Positions 10,601 through 19,021 of a stretch of DNA of 64,000 nt are shown piece by piece. Every line of letters begins with the position of its first letter. Position 1 is the stretch's first letter. Below the pieces are notes generated by a model that had not been told where the DNA came from, did not search any database, and saw only the letters and a list, made by a program, of their open reading frames with translations. Where the stretch lies: assembly GCF_904846625.1 (NCBI RefSeq), contig NZ_CAJHBL010000005.1, positions 124,001 to 188,000 of the forward strand, given 5' to 3'. The position numbers and the translations under genes are program-made. The stretch comes from Psychrobacter sp. JCM 18900. GTDB lineage: Bacteria > Pseudomonadota > Gammaproteobacteria > Pseudomonadales > Moraxellaceae.

Positions 10601-11128
10601 ATGCCATTGCGTCCCATTGATGCCATTTTTGTCCATCCAAAACAACGCTTATACGTCGTGTATTATCGCGGTGAGTTGTGGCAACTGCCACGTATGAAAA
10701 TCGATGACAGATCATGGCAAAACAGACGACCATATACGGATGATAGCAGCTCACTTTATTTGAGCATCCATCAAGCTATCAGCGACCCTATCCTTGCGCA
10801 GAAATTGAGAACGCTAGATCTACCTGTAGCAGTACGTGGTAGCACGTTGCCGCGTTTTGAAGCATGGTGGGAGGCACATGGGTTTAGATGGTTAAAAGAC
10901 AGATTGTTAACCGGTGAATCGCCGTTAGCAGCGCATCAAACTACTACATCTGCTGCCAAGGTATTAAACGACCAACCTGATTCTCTAATAAATCGCCAAA
11001 CCAATAATCATACTGATGAAAGTAGTGAAGTTAATGAAGAACAAGTATCTACCCCTTCTGCAGACACGGATATCTTTGCAGACATGTTGGCTGAATTAAC
11101 CGATGAAGTACTAGAACAAAAGCTTTAA
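10601..11128 (+). CDS. Hypothetical protein, acidic C-terminus
   Basis: This 175-residue protein has no signal peptide or membrane segment. The N-terminal half (LRPIDAIFVHPKQRLYVVYYRGELWQLPR) is well ordered and may be a small beta-rich domain. The motif RFEAWWEAHGFRWLKDRLL near residues 90-108 looks like an amphipathic helix. The tail from about residue 115 is polar and probably disordered. I chose ATG 10601, because the frame upstream of it to 10580 starts only with TTG and lacks a ribosome binding site. It lies 66 bp before the anchored protein at 11195 and probably shares its transcript. I do not recognise the family. Confidence 0.75.
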   Translation: MPLRPIDAIFVHPKQRLYVVYYRGELWQLPRMKIDDRSWQNRRPYTDDSSSLYLSIHQAISDPILAQKLRTLDLPVAVRGSTLPRFEAWWEAHGFRWLKDRLLTGESPLAAHQTTTSAAKVLNDQPDSLINRQTNNHTDESSEVNEEQVSTPSADTDIFADMLAELTDEVLEQKL

Positions 11129-11194
11129 AAACTAGATACCACCTTATATATAAACTTTGCTATGAATCAACTAATAATAAAAGAGCAGTAATAT

Positions 11195-12001
11195 ATGAAA
11201 GACTACAAACTACTGCTGGCTGGGCTAATCTTACTGCTGCTCACAATCTTTATCGCGGTCTTCATTTGGTTGTGGACCAGTAATCGAAAAAACACAGACC
11301 CATTGCCAATCATGGCAAGTGAAAGTGAAGCAGACCCTAGTACGAAAGGTGATGAATCAAGAGAGATTGCTGACAGTGTTTTATACATTCGAGCAGAAGA
11401 GAAGTTACAGATACCTTTGGACGATATCATTGTAAGCTTTGAATCTCGTTATCCGCACGTGCAAGTGTTAGCGAGTTATGTACCCTCTAACGACCTTCTT
11501 ACAGTACCAAGTAGTGGTTCTATCAAAGACAAACTCTCTGACTTTGTCTTTGATACAGATATAATTATTACCAATGACGATAGCCTGTCTACAGAACGGG
11601 TATCACTCTTACAGTCAGAATTGCAACAGGCACAAGATAGAAATGGTCAAAGTCAAAAAAGCATTGATAGTGCTAGTATAAATGACGCTTCTGATAAAAA
11701 TAGTGATAATAGTACGCATAATAAAGATAAAGAGATACACACTCTAAATCCCTTTAACTATGCTCTAAAAGATGAACAAGCGCTTGAGGGTGTCATTCTG
11801 ACAGACGATACAACTGCTATTAGCTTCCGTAATTTTTTACTATCGAGCACAGGTCAAGATATACTAAAAAAATATGATTATGAGAATATCAGTGGTTATA
11901 AGAACAGTGTAAATGACTTATTTAAACCAACCTCACAGGCAAAAACTGCATCAGGTGATCATGCTGTAGATGTCACTGATGCGCTTAGCAATGGTGAGTA
12001 A
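11195..12001 (+). CDS. Membrane-anchored protein with a ModA-like substrate-binding fold (reduced)
   Basis: This 268-residue protein has an N-terminal membrane anchor at residues 6-27 (LLLAGLILLLLTIFIAVFIW). The exported part resembles two pieces of a molybdate-type periplasmic binding protein. The first is IPLDDIIVSFESRYPHVQVLASYVPS near residues 70-95, like the ModA lobe in which a serine after FE.. is usual. The second is SFRNFLLSSTGQDILKKYDY near residue 210, which matches the FLLSPEGQ-ILEKYGF tail of ModA. The middle lobe is replaced by a polar Ser/Asp/Asn-rich stretch near 150-180, so ligand binding is doubtful. No ABC transporter genes are adjacent. The fold call is inference from these motifs. 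Confidence 0.7.
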   Translation: MKDYKLLLAGLILLLLTIFIAVFIWLWTSNRKNTDPLPIMASESEADPSTKGDESREIADSVLYIRAEEKLQIPLDDIIVSFESRYPHVQVLASYVPSNDLLTVPSSGSIKDKLSDFVFDTDIIITNDDSLSTERVSLLQSELQQAQDRNGQSQKSIDSASINDASDKNSDNSTHNKDKEIHTLNPFNYALKDEQALEGVILTDDTTAISFRNFLLSSTGQDILKKYDYENISGYKNSVNDLFKPTSQAKTASGDHAVDVTDALSNGE

Positions 12002-12032
12002 GGATAAATTGTCTTTATTTATCTTTTGTTGA

Positions 12033-12061
12033 TTGCTTTTATGACTGCTTTTTTCTACAAT
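12033..12061 (+). promoter_or_regulatory. Sigma70-type promoter of tRNA-Arg(CCT)
   Basis: A TTGCTT box at 12033-12038 and a TACAAT box at 12056-12061 are separated by 17 bp. They lie about 14 bp before the mature 5' end of the tRNA, as expected for a tRNA promoter. Confidence 0.55.
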
Positions 12062-12074
12062 GTCACTCCATAAT

Positions 12075-12150
12075 GCGCCTATAGCTCAACAGGATAGAGC
12101 AGTTGCCTCCTAAGCGATCGATCCGAGTTCGAGTCTTGGTGGGCGCACCA
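12075..12150 (+). tRNA. tRNA-Arg(CCT)
   Basis: The 76-nt sequence folds as a cloverleaf. The acceptor GCGCCTA pairs with TGGGCGC, the anticodon loop is CTCCTAA (anticodon CCT, reading AGG), and the T stem CCGAG/CTTGG closes a TTCGAGT loop. The 3' CCA is encoded. The last 17 bases, TCTTGGTGGGCGCACCA, recur at 38075-38091, so the gene is the integration target of the island that follows. Integration leaves the tRNA intact. Confidence 0.95.
12134..12150 (+). repeat. attL core of the genomic island
   Basis: TCTTGGTGGGCGCACCA is the 3' end of tRNA-Arg(CCT), beginning within the T arm. The identical 17 bases occur in the same orientation at 38075-38091. The flanking bases differ on both sides, so 17 bp is the exact core. 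The integrase gene starts 213 bp downstream, the usual arrangement for a tRNA-targeting island. Confidence 0.9.
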
Positions 12151-12261
12151 ATTATTGTATTTAGACATAACCCCGCATTACCCCAATCCGCTACAGCCCC
12201 CGAATTGACTTACATTACGTCTTCCTGCATCACTTGTCATTACCTAGCAGCACCACTACAC

Positions 12262-12337
12262 TGTTGTTAAATATGTTGTTAAATATTCAACAAGAGCATT
12301 ATTTGTTGTTAAATTCTCTTAGGTTTTGTTGTTAAAA
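12262..12337 (+). promoter_or_regulatory. Left arm-type sites (four direct TGTTGTTAAA repeats)
   Basis: TGTTGTTAAA occurs at 12262, 12274, 12304 and 12327, all in the same orientation, between attL and the integrase start at 12364. Two more copies lie inside attR at 37995 and 38007. Repeats at both inner ends of an integrative element next to the integrase gene are typical of integrase arm-binding or excisionase sites. Because they cover the int promoter region they could also give autoregulation. The role is inferred. Confidence 0.65.
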
Positions 12338-12363
12338 CCTCTCAACGCCTTTAAGGCCAAGTC

Positions 12364-13830
12364 ATGACAAAGAGAAAAGACTACCAGTTGACGGATGCTG
12401 GCGTAAAATCTATTGCCAAACAATCACCACCTAGTAAAATTACACGTCACGGTGACGGGAATAATTTATATCTAATACAACATCCAAACGGTTCCCTATT
12501 TTGGCAAATGGCTTATCGCTATCAATCTAATAAAGACCTCAAACCTAAGCAAAAAACCTATCAGATAGGTATATACAAACCAGCCAAGCTAGATATAGAT
12601 TCCTCCTTCAAACCAGAAGTATCGTTAAAACAAGCACGATTGGCACGTGATAAAGCTAAATCATCACTTGACGACGGTATTGATCCTACCGACCAAAAAA
12701 ACCATCATAAAAATAACTTTGAGCAGAAAGATTTATTTAAAATTATTGCTAACAGTTATATCAATGAAAAGTCAGAAACCACGCCCAAGAATATTCAAAA
12801 GCTGCATACCTATTTAGACAAGCATGTCTCACCACATATAGGTGACTATCCTATAAATGCTATTACTGCTCAGGATGTTATTAAAACTGGATTAGCAATT
12901 CAAACGTATTTTGAAAAGCAAGGTAAGTGGACGACTGACACAACACACAAGTGCGTGGCGTTTATCAGTTCGGTTTTTGAGTATGCTATCAACACGCTAG
13001 GTTATGATCTTATCAATATTGCTCATGGACGCAGTAGAGCGCTAAGACCTCATAAGGCTGAGCGCATGAAAGCAGTGGAGCAACACCAATTCCCTGAGCT
13101 ACTACGTAATATTGATCAATACAGTGTAGATAATCCAAATGCTCATGAACAGACCGTCGCTGGCATGCAATTAATGACGCTGTGCTTTGTTAGAACAAAA
13201 GAGTTGAGGTTTTTTGAATGGTCAGAGATTGATTATCATAAAAGTGTTTGGCGAGTGCCAGCGCACAAGATGAAGATGCGTCAGGATCACATTATCCCCC
13301 TATCACCACAAGCTATGGCTATTATCGAGCGTATGCGTCCCTTAACTGAGCGGACAGGCTATGTTTTCTACAACTTTGAGCGCAGTAATCCATATAGCGA
13401 AGTATGGTTTAATCAAGCACTAAAGCGCATGGGCTATACAGGTGATCCCTACCCTAAAATGACGGGGCACGGATTTAGACAGCTTGCGAGCACAGGATTG
13501 TATGAGCTGCAGTTTCCAGAAAACATTATTGAAGTCCAGTTAGCCCACCTTGAACAATCCAGTGTTAAAAAACGGTATGACCTCTCAGCCCACTTAGCAG
13601 AACGTCAAATTATGATGAACCGTTGGGCAGACCACTTAGACGACTTGCGAGCTGGAAAAGCGGTTAGCTTTGACCTTTTAACACCTAGTGAGGTATCGAG
13701 CGAGATAAGCAGTCGCAGGGTACAAGCCACAGATATAGAATTACAGGATAAAGAAACGTTAATAAAGGGCTTACAAGCGCAAGGGATATTACCTGACTTA
13801 TTGGCTCAGCTCGCCAGCCAAATGACCTAA
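12364..13830 (+). CDS. int: P4-type tyrosine integrase
   Basis: This 488-residue site-specific recombinase catalyses integration and excision at the tRNA-Arg att site. The N-terminal DUF4102-type arm-binding domain (to about residue 110) contains the typical SLKQARLARDKAKSSLDDGIDP segment. A core-binding helical domain follows (about 120-235). The catalytic domain has Arg in FVRTKEL (near 277), Lys in HKMKMRQD, HGFRQL (near 368-371), His in LAHLEQ (near 394) and the nucleophile Tyr in KKRYDLSAHL (near 404). The C-terminal AERQIMMNRWADHLD matches the P4-integrase end, followed by an extra tail of about 50 residues. All catalytic residues are present, so the enzyme is probably active. Confidence 0.96.
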   Translation: MTKRKDYQLTDAGVKSIAKQSPPSKITRHGDGNNLYLIQHPNGSLFWQMAYRYQSNKDLKPKQKTYQIGIYKPAKLDIDSSFKPEVSLKQARLARDKAKSSLDDGIDPTDQKNHHKNNFEQKDLFKIIANSYINEKSETTPKNIQKLHTYLDKHVSPHIGDYPINAITAQDVIKTGLAIQTYFEKQGKWTTDTTHKCVAFISSVFEYAINTLGYDLINIAHGRSRALRPHKAERMKAVEQHQFPELLRNIDQYSVDNPNAHEQTVAGMQLMTLCFVRTKELRFFEWSEIDYHKSVWRVPAHKMKMRQDHIIPLSPQAMAIIERMRPLTERTGYVFYNFERSNPYSEVWFNQALKRMGYTGDPYPKMTGHGFRQLASTGLYELQFPENIIEVQLAHLEQSSVKKRYDLSAHLAERQIMMNRWADHLDDLRAGKAVSFDLLTPSEVSSEISSRRVQATDIELQDKETLIKGLQAQGILPDLLAQLASQMT

Positions 13831-13998
13831 CATCACATCGTCAGCATCACCCTGACATATAAAAATTGATAGCGTTATACGCTGTCATTACAAATGTAGG
13901 GCTAGGATTAATTATCCAAATATCAGCCGTTTTCACACGCCTTAGGCTGGCATGCCTTACATCTACTTCACCTAAAGGGTGTGCTTAAAGGTGGGATC

Positions 13999-15012
13999 GT
14001 GTTATCTCTAAATATAGAACGAGCCGATTATTATTCCTTAGATGATGCATGTAGTTATTTAAGTCTAAAGCATAAAGTTACGAATATAACTGCAAGAAAA
14101 CTCTTAAAAAAGATCATAAGCTATCAGATACCTGTCTATATCTATGCAAGAGGTTTTAATATCATAGGCGACTTTGAGACAAATATTCCTGAGGTCAAAG
14201 ATGAAGAAATAGAAGATGTAGTTGTAAGAGAAACTTTGACCAATAAAGTCACACATCAAACAGAGGAATATCTATCTGCACTTTGTGAGAGTGGATATAT
14301 GTTCCTGCAACTAGATCCTAGCGTTATTGACTTGATGCCATTAAACAGCAATGTCAGAACTGATATCGATACAGAAGAATCCTTTTTATTTATTGGCGCT
14401 TTGAATATTTTAGATTTATATAAAAATAGTAGAACTTTAGATTATCTTCAGACATATATTGAAAAACACTTTGGTTACTACGTCAATAAAGTGCTCGCTC
14501 TATATCCAAGAGCAGACTATATGGACAAAAATTCCAAAGAAGATGTTTTAGACGAGTTAAATCGAATAAGACCTCGAACTATAAACCAGTTTGAAGACTT
14601 TGATGCTGACAGAGGTGATTTGTATTTCGATATAACTCCTGATGACCTAATAATTTTACATAGAGATTTATCGGAATTAGAAGAGAAGCTCGTTAACGAT
14701 GTAGCACCAAATACTGGTAGAGATACAGCTATACCAATTGCAAAGCTTCAAAAATCTTTACCTCGAAAAGGAGTGGGAGTAAGAAAGTTAGAAGCAAAAA
14801 GGGCTGCTTGGCTCTTAGCACAAGCATTGTGGGAAGACGAACCGCAAAATGAAAAAACTAGAATTGCAGATATGGCCTTCAAGGTATATGCAATAATGAA
14901 TACGTCCGATTTAAAAGATCAGCTACCGAATCACGCGATAAGCTTAAAAGAATGGATAGCAGATAATGCACCAAAGAAAGCACGCCAAGGTGGTAGACCA
15001 AAACTTACTTAA
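13999..15012 (+). CDS. Hypothetical island protein
   Basis: This 337-residue soluble protein is not recognised. The N-terminal part (YYSLDDACSYLSLKHKV...ARKLLKKIISYQIPVYIYARGF) looks like a small winged-helix or MerR/AlpA-like module in which an aromatic 'SLDDA' opening leads into a helix. The C-terminal part contains EAKRAAWLLAQALWEDEP and ends with a basic GGRPKLT tail, as in helicase-loader or DNA-binding accessory proteins of integrative elements. I chose GTG 13999 because AAGGTGG precedes it at good spacing; the frame is open to 13981. A strong terminator follows immediately, so it is its own transcription unit between int and alpA. Confidence 0.75.
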   Translation: MLSLNIERADYYSLDDACSYLSLKHKVTNITARKLLKKIISYQIPVYIYARGFNIIGDFETNIPEVKDEEIEDVVVRETLTNKVTHQTEEYLSALCESGYMFLQLDPSVIDLMPLNSNVRTDIDTEESFLFIGALNILDLYKNSRTLDYLQTYIEKHFGYYVNKVLALYPRADYMDKNSKEDVLDELNRIRPRTINQFEDFDADRGDLYFDITPDDLIILHRDLSELEEKLVNDVAPNTGRDTAIPIAKLQKSLPRKGVGVRKLEAKRAAWLLAQALWEDEPQNEKTRIADMAFKVYAIMNTSDLKDQLPNHAISLKEWIADNAPKKARQGGRPKLT

Positions 15013-15018
15013 TTAATG

Positions 15019-15068
15019 TATAGCAACCTAGGTTTATCTATATAAACCTAGGTTGCTATATTTTTTTT
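15019..15068 (+). terminator. Strong rho-independent terminator
   Basis: A perfect 18-bp stem (core TAGCAACCTAGGTTTA at 15021-15036, paired with 15043-15058) with a 6-nt loop is followed by eight T residues at 15061-15068. It closes the 337-residue gene and insulates it from alpA. Confidence 0.92.
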
Positions 15069-15148
15069 GATCTTTAACATGCCTATCATTCATCTCATAG
15101 CAACCAGCCATTACCGGCAATTACTCTAACCGCTATGAGGTAAATATT

Positions 15149-15433
15149 ATGAAACTCACTGATCAATATTTAAGAATGGCAGACCTTGCTAACCAATCGG
15201 AACGCATCGCCAAGATCTATACGACACAATCAGGGCAACAACGAACTGTGTCTGCTAAAAACGCGACACGCGGTATCGTCGGTTTCTCTGCTAAACATAT
15301 CTACCACCTAATCAGTCAAAATCAATTTCCAGCACCCATTAAAATTGGCCGTGCTAGCCTATGGCTTTTATCTGATATTAACGGCTGGATAGATTCTCAC
15401 GCCGCGATTAGTAATGACGAGGTGACAGTATGA
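15149..15433 (+). CDS. alpA: AlpA-family transcriptional regulator
   Basis: This 94-residue MerR-like DNA-binding protein has the AlpA core. GFSAKHIYHLISQNQFPAPIKIGRASLWLLSDINGWI (residues about 48-84) corresponds to helix-turn-helix, wing (PIKIGR) and the W-x-x-x-x-I-x-x-W ending. In P4-like elements AlpA relatives control integrase/excisionase expression. It opens a tightly packed rightward operon; its stop overlaps the start of the next gene (ATGA). It has an N-terminal extension of about 40 residues compared with the roughly 70-residue AlpA of CP4-57. Confidence 0.88.
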   Translation: MKLTDQYLRMADLANQSERIAKIYTTQSGQQRTVSAKNATRGIVGFSAKHIYHLISQNQFPAPIKIGRASLWLLSDINGWIDSHAAISNDEVTV

Positions 15434-15708
15434 GTCAATCTCTTAAAGTATTAGAATCCCACCTCCTCACACGCCATGGTCAAATGCTGTCAGTAGCAAA
15501 CGACCACATTCAAGACTATTCCAACGATTGTGACAGGATAGCCGATACACTGAATCTCATTAAAGTGGATGATCCAGAATCAAAGGCTTTAATAGTAGCT
15601 ATAAGATCTGCCTTATTCATTATCAGCGAACACGCCAGCGATTTGAGCGCAGAGATCATAGTACAGCTTATCTCACGACCTGCAGTGGAGAAGTCAAACC
15701 ATGAGTAG
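15430..15708 (+). CDS. Small hypothetical protein of the replication operon
   Basis: This 92-residue predicted alpha-helical, acidic protein has no recognised domain. Its ATG overlaps the alpA stop by 4 bp and is preceded by GAGGTGACAGT, so translation is coupled. It ends 8 bp inside the next gene. The packing indicates a genuine accessory gene of the island; function unknown. Confidence 0.8.
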   Translation: MSQSLKVLESHLLTRHGQMLSVANDHIQDYSNDCDRIADTLNLIKVDDPESKALIVAIRSALFIISEHASDLSAEIIVQLISRPAVEKSNHE

Positions 15709-16075
15709 CAATGACTATAAAAATAAGCTAGAAGCTCTCAGCAACTTACCTGATGATACCTTGTCTATCGGTCAAAATAGCCAGCGTGAAATAATCGATA
15801 CAACTACCGACAACGACACAGAGGTCGTTGTGATATCAGCACACGATCTATCAGATATTGCCTGTGATATCGAAGGCGTGGTCACTATATTGAATGATAT
15901 TGGGCATCTGCTAGCACTTGTTCACTACGCCAAGATACCACCACATACCGTTGTAACCATGTCACGTTTAACAAATGACTCTGTCAATACATGGATAAAT
16001 CTATTAAATGCCAGATTAAAGAAAACCAATCAAATCTTAGCATTGGCTCATTACGACAAGGAGGTAGCACAGTGA
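15701..16075 (+). CDS. Small hypothetical protein of the replication operon
   Basis: This 124-residue soluble protein is mostly helical in its second half (DIACDIEGVVTILNDIGHLLALVHYAKIPP...SVNTWINLLNARLKKTNQILALA). It has the look of small island proteins that dimerise through helices. GGAGAAG lies upstream of its ATG. It overlaps the gene before it by 8 bp and the 37-residue gene after it by 4 bp. The family is not recognised. Confidence 0.8.
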   Translation: MSSNDYKNKLEALSNLPDDTLSIGQNSQREIIDTTTDNDTEVVVISAHDLSDIACDIEGVVTILNDIGHLLALVHYAKIPPHTVVTMSRLTNDSVNTWINLLNARLKKTNQILALAHYDKEVAQ

Positions 16076-16185
16076 GAAGCTACCCACCAAAGCAAAGCCA
16101 TAAGCATGCCAAGCGTAAGAGCTTCTACAGAAAATATCAAGCTACACGCAAGCCGAACCAGTCGCCAGCAAGGGGTAAAAGATGA
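16072..16185 (+). CDS. Very basic 37-residue protein, translationally coupled
   Basis: A GTG start at 16072 overlaps the previous stop as GTGA and is preceded by an excellent AAGGAGGT. The stop at 16183-16185 overlaps the next ATG as ATGA. The product is only 37 residues and about one third Lys, Arg or His (KQSHKHAKRKSFYRKYQ...). This suggests nucleic-acid binding or simply a coupling ORF that feeds ribosomes to the helicase gene. The longer frame from 15991 lacks a comparable ribosome binding site, so I prefer this start. Confidence 0.7.
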   Translation: MRSYPPKQSHKHAKRKSFYRKYQATRKPNQSPARGKR

Positions 16186-18923
16186 CCCCTACACCACAAA
16201 CGATAGACAATAAAAAAGCCCATGCTGACAACATGGGCGCTGATACTCTCTTACAAGGTTGCAAGCCAGCTACAGAGAAACAACTAGCAAACTGTCCATT
16301 CTTAACCAAGCTATGCAGCATGATAGAACCTGAACGACTGCTATTTTCTACAGACGACACCACTATATATCATGGTGATGATATTGGCAAAACCGAAGCG
16401 ACCGCTGGCACGATAGCTATAGAAGTCACCGACAGACAAAAGCAACCCGTAGGCGCGGTATTCTACACACCAAACAGCAAAGCAAAGCCCATTGTTGTTG
16501 ATCCTACAGGGTATGGCGCTATCGTCATTGGTGATACGAACAAAGCTAATGAAGTGCTAGCATTTGATAATTTAGATAACGGTATTGATACTTATTCGTG
16601 CCTGATGGCTAGTGACAAGACTATTATTATCAGCCCTCAAAAGACAAAGCAATGCTTTAAAAAAATGGTGCAGCATTGGAGCAGCGGATCACAGGTCATC
16701 ATACCGATGACCATAGATAACAAAGGGATGATAAATTTACTCTCAGGTGTGAATGCTAGGGCATTGGTTACTGTGGCTGATATGGTCACGATGCTACATG
16801 CTAATAATAGCTATGAGGCAATACTGGCAGCTGATGACACCCAGCTAATCAATTTAAAAGATACCACTTACTATCCTGAATGGCGCGACGACAAAGCACC
16901 TCAACTGAATACGCCTATGGTCTGTGATGATGGGCGTTTTGAGCTATACCATGATGGGCTGTTTTTCGTAAAGTACGATGACAGCGATCCTAGCAATATT
17001 TTATATAAGCAAAAAATGTTTGTTTGTTCTCCCATAGAGATTATTGCTAAGACACGGGACACAAGCAGCGCTACATGGGGGCGGTTACTGCAATGGCATG
17101 ATGATGACAGCGTGTTACATACATGGTCAATGCCGTTAGCTTTACTGCAAGGTGATGCCCGTGAGTATCGCCGTGAGCTTGCCAGTCAAGGATTAAGCAT
17201 TACTACTAGTGGCAAGCAGCGCAACTACTTAGACACTTATATTCAGGACTACCCTATTCACAAACGAGCATTATGCGTGGATAAGTTGGGCTGGCATGAG
17301 GAGCAATACATATTACCTAATGGCGCTATCGGTAGTGATAGTAAAGAACTGATTGTCTATCAGTCTGCAAATAGCATTAACAGCACCCTAGCCCAGCAAG
17401 GAGAGCTAGCCCAATGGCGTGATGAGTTATGCAGGCCACTAGCAGAACAAAGCCGTTTTGTTTTCTCCATTGCTTGCGCATTTGCTGGTCAATTACTCGC
17501 GCTATTAGAATCTGACGGGGGTGGTTTCCACCTTTTAGGCTCATCAAGCATGGGTAAATCTTTATCGCTTAAGTTGGCTGCTAGTGTGTGGGGTAATCCT
17601 GACAGGTACGTTAAGACATGGCGCAGCACTGACAATGCCCTAGAGGGCACAGCAAGCGAGCATAACGACAGCTTCTTGCCCCTCGATGAGATCAGCGAAT
17701 GCGCTCCCAAAATAGTAGGCAAAGCCGTTTATATGCTAGGTAATGGTCACGGCAAAGGTAGAAGTACGACTACAGGACACAACCGCATAGCCAAAGAATG
17801 GCGCATTATTTTTTTATCCAATGGTGAAGAGTCGCTGCAAAACATCATGGCGCAAGCAGGACAGAAAACCAATGCAGGTATTGAGGTTCGGGTAGCACAT
17901 ATAGACGCTGACGCTGGTAAAGGCTTAAAGACTTTTGATAGTTTGGTATTGGCACCCACAGGTGCAGCGCAAGCCGATAAGATCAACGAGCTATCACACG
18001 CTTATCATGGTGTGGCTGGCATAGCATGGCTAGAACATATTACTATTGACAAGGCTGCGACCACAGCCACCGCCAAGCAGTTGGTAGATGACTTTATGAG
18101 CCAATACACAGAACTTGCTCCACAAGCACACAGAGTGGCTAAACGATTCGCTATTGTGGCTGCCGCTGGTGAGATGGCAACTCAGGCAGACATCACAGGC
18201 TGGCAAGCAGGACAAGCAACCACAGCCGTTATGACATGCCTTGATAATTGGCTTGATAACTATGGGCGTGATGGTGAGCATGAGCAGCGCCAGATCATCA
18301 AACATATTCAGACGTTTATTGAACAGCATGGATCAAGTCGTTTTGAGCCGCGCCATAGTCACCGATGCCCAGACTTTGAGCCTAAAACTTCTAACCGTGT
18401 AGGCTATCGCAATACTAATACAGGTGACTATTATTTCTTAATGAACACCTTTGAAAAGGAAGTCTGCCCACCTTTCAATGCTAAAAAAGTCTTGCAAGTT
18501 TTGGATGATGCCAATCTTTTAATGCGTAATCAAGGAGATCGTAAAGCATATAAATCACCAAAAACACTTTTTCTAGAGCGTGACCCCTTCTATGCAGTTA
18601 CAGGTAATATCTTAAGTTATGACATCAATAGAACTACTGGGACAGTGGAGACAAACGGGACAGACCATACAACGAAAGAGCTAAAGACCGTCCCAAGTAT
18701 CAAAGTCTTATTGGGACAGGTGGGACAAAGTAAATATAAACCTGCTAATTTGTCCCATTCGTCCCAAGCCCTAAAAAGTACTGGGACAGCCACGAATCCA
18801 GTAATCAGAGTCGCTGTCCCGTTGTCCCAAGTGTCCCACACTGAAAAGGCAGTTACAGCAGCTAATGTTATTTCTGAGCCAGATAACGAGATACCACCAT
18901 TTGGTAGGATAGCCAATTATTGA
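16182..18923 (+). CDS. DUF927-domain replication helicase/ATPase of the island
   Basis: This 913-residue protein has a DUF927 (phage/plasmid helicase-like) ATPase domain at about residues 260-600. Walker A is LLGSSSMGKSLSL near residue 450, and Walker B-like FLPLDEISE lies near 500. The HGKGRSTTTGHNRIAKEWRIIFLSNGEESL segment is typical of DUF927. The N-terminal 240 residues have no clear primase signature. In P4-like and other integrative elements such proteins drive self-replication. The last 90 codons are unusual: the DNA is packed with TGGGACA/TGTCCCA repeats, giving a low-complexity protein tail. Its ATG overlaps the stop of the 37-residue gene. Confidence 0.9.
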   Translation: MTPTPQTIDNKKAHADNMGADTLLQGCKPATEKQLANCPFLTKLCSMIEPERLLFSTDDTTIYHGDDIGKTEATAGTIAIEVTDRQKQPVGAVFYTPNSKAKPIVVDPTGYGAIVIGDTNKANEVLAFDNLDNGIDTYSCLMASDKTIIISPQKTKQCFKKMVQHWSSGSQVIIPMTIDNKGMINLLSGVNARALVTVADMVTMLHANNSYEAILAADDTQLINLKDTTYYPEWRDDKAPQLNTPMVCDDGRFELYHDGLFFVKYDDSDPSNILYKQKMFVCSPIEIIAKTRDTSSATWGRLLQWHDDDSVLHTWSMPLALLQGDAREYRRELASQGLSITTSGKQRNYLDTYIQDYPIHKRALCVDKLGWHEEQYILPNGAIGSDSKELIVYQSANSINSTLAQQGELAQWRDELCRPLAEQSRFVFSIACAFAGQLLALLESDGGGFHLLGSSSMGKSLSLKLAASVWGNPDRYVKTWRSTDNALEGTASEHNDSFLPLDEISECAPKIVGKAVYMLGNGHGKGRSTTTGHNRIAKEWRIIFLSNGEESLQNIMAQAGQKTNAGIEVRVAHIDADAGKGLKTFDSLVLAPTGAAQADKINELSHAYHGVAGIAWLEHITIDKAATTATAKQLVDDFMSQYTELAPQAHRVAKRFAIVAAAGEMATQADITGWQAGQATTAVMTCLDNWLDNYGRDGEHEQRQIIKHIQTFIEQHGSSRFEPRHSHRCPDFEPKTSNRVGYRNTNTGDYYFLMNTFEKEVCPPFNAKKVLQVLDDANLLMRNQGDRKAYKSPKTLFLERDPFYAVTGNILSYDINRTTGTVETNGTDHTTKELKTVPSIKVLLGQVGQSKYKPANLSHSSQALKSTGTATNPVIRVAVPLSQVSHTEKAVTAANVISEPDNEIPPFGRIANY
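18638..18838. repeat. Array of TGGGACA / TGTCCCA repeats (iteron-like) inside the helicase gene end
   Basis: About eleven copies of TGGGACA (or its complement, allowing one end mismatch) occur within 200 bp. They lie at 18638, 18656, 18690, 18712, 18721, 18751, 18761, 18782, 18815, 18823 and 18832, in both orientations. Two are spaced only 9 bp apart (18712/18721 and again 18823/18832). Dense short repeats at the 3' end of a replication gene resemble iterons bound by the initiator. The origin role is inferred. Confidence 0.6.
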
Positions 18924-18955
18924 TAGCTGACAACTATCTCGACGACTGAAATACT

Positions 18956-18985
18956 GAAAGGCATACGTTAATACGCATGCCTTTC
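18956..18985 (+). terminator. Stem-loop after the DUF927 gene
   Basis: GAAAGGCAT at 18956-18964 pairs with ATGCCTTTC at 18977-18985. It is followed by a mixed pyrimidine stretch (TTACTGTTT). The stem is sound but the T tract is weak, so it may terminate only partly. Confidence 0.5.
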
Positions 18986-19021
18986 TTACTGTTTGTACTC
19001 TGATGACAGCAAAGAAAAATA

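Noticed and set aside
18617..18916. Opposite-strand frame over the helicase gene tail
   Set aside because: It overlaps a real gene, lacks a ribosome binding site and has an unlikely composition; it is a shadow frame caused by the TGGGACA repeats.
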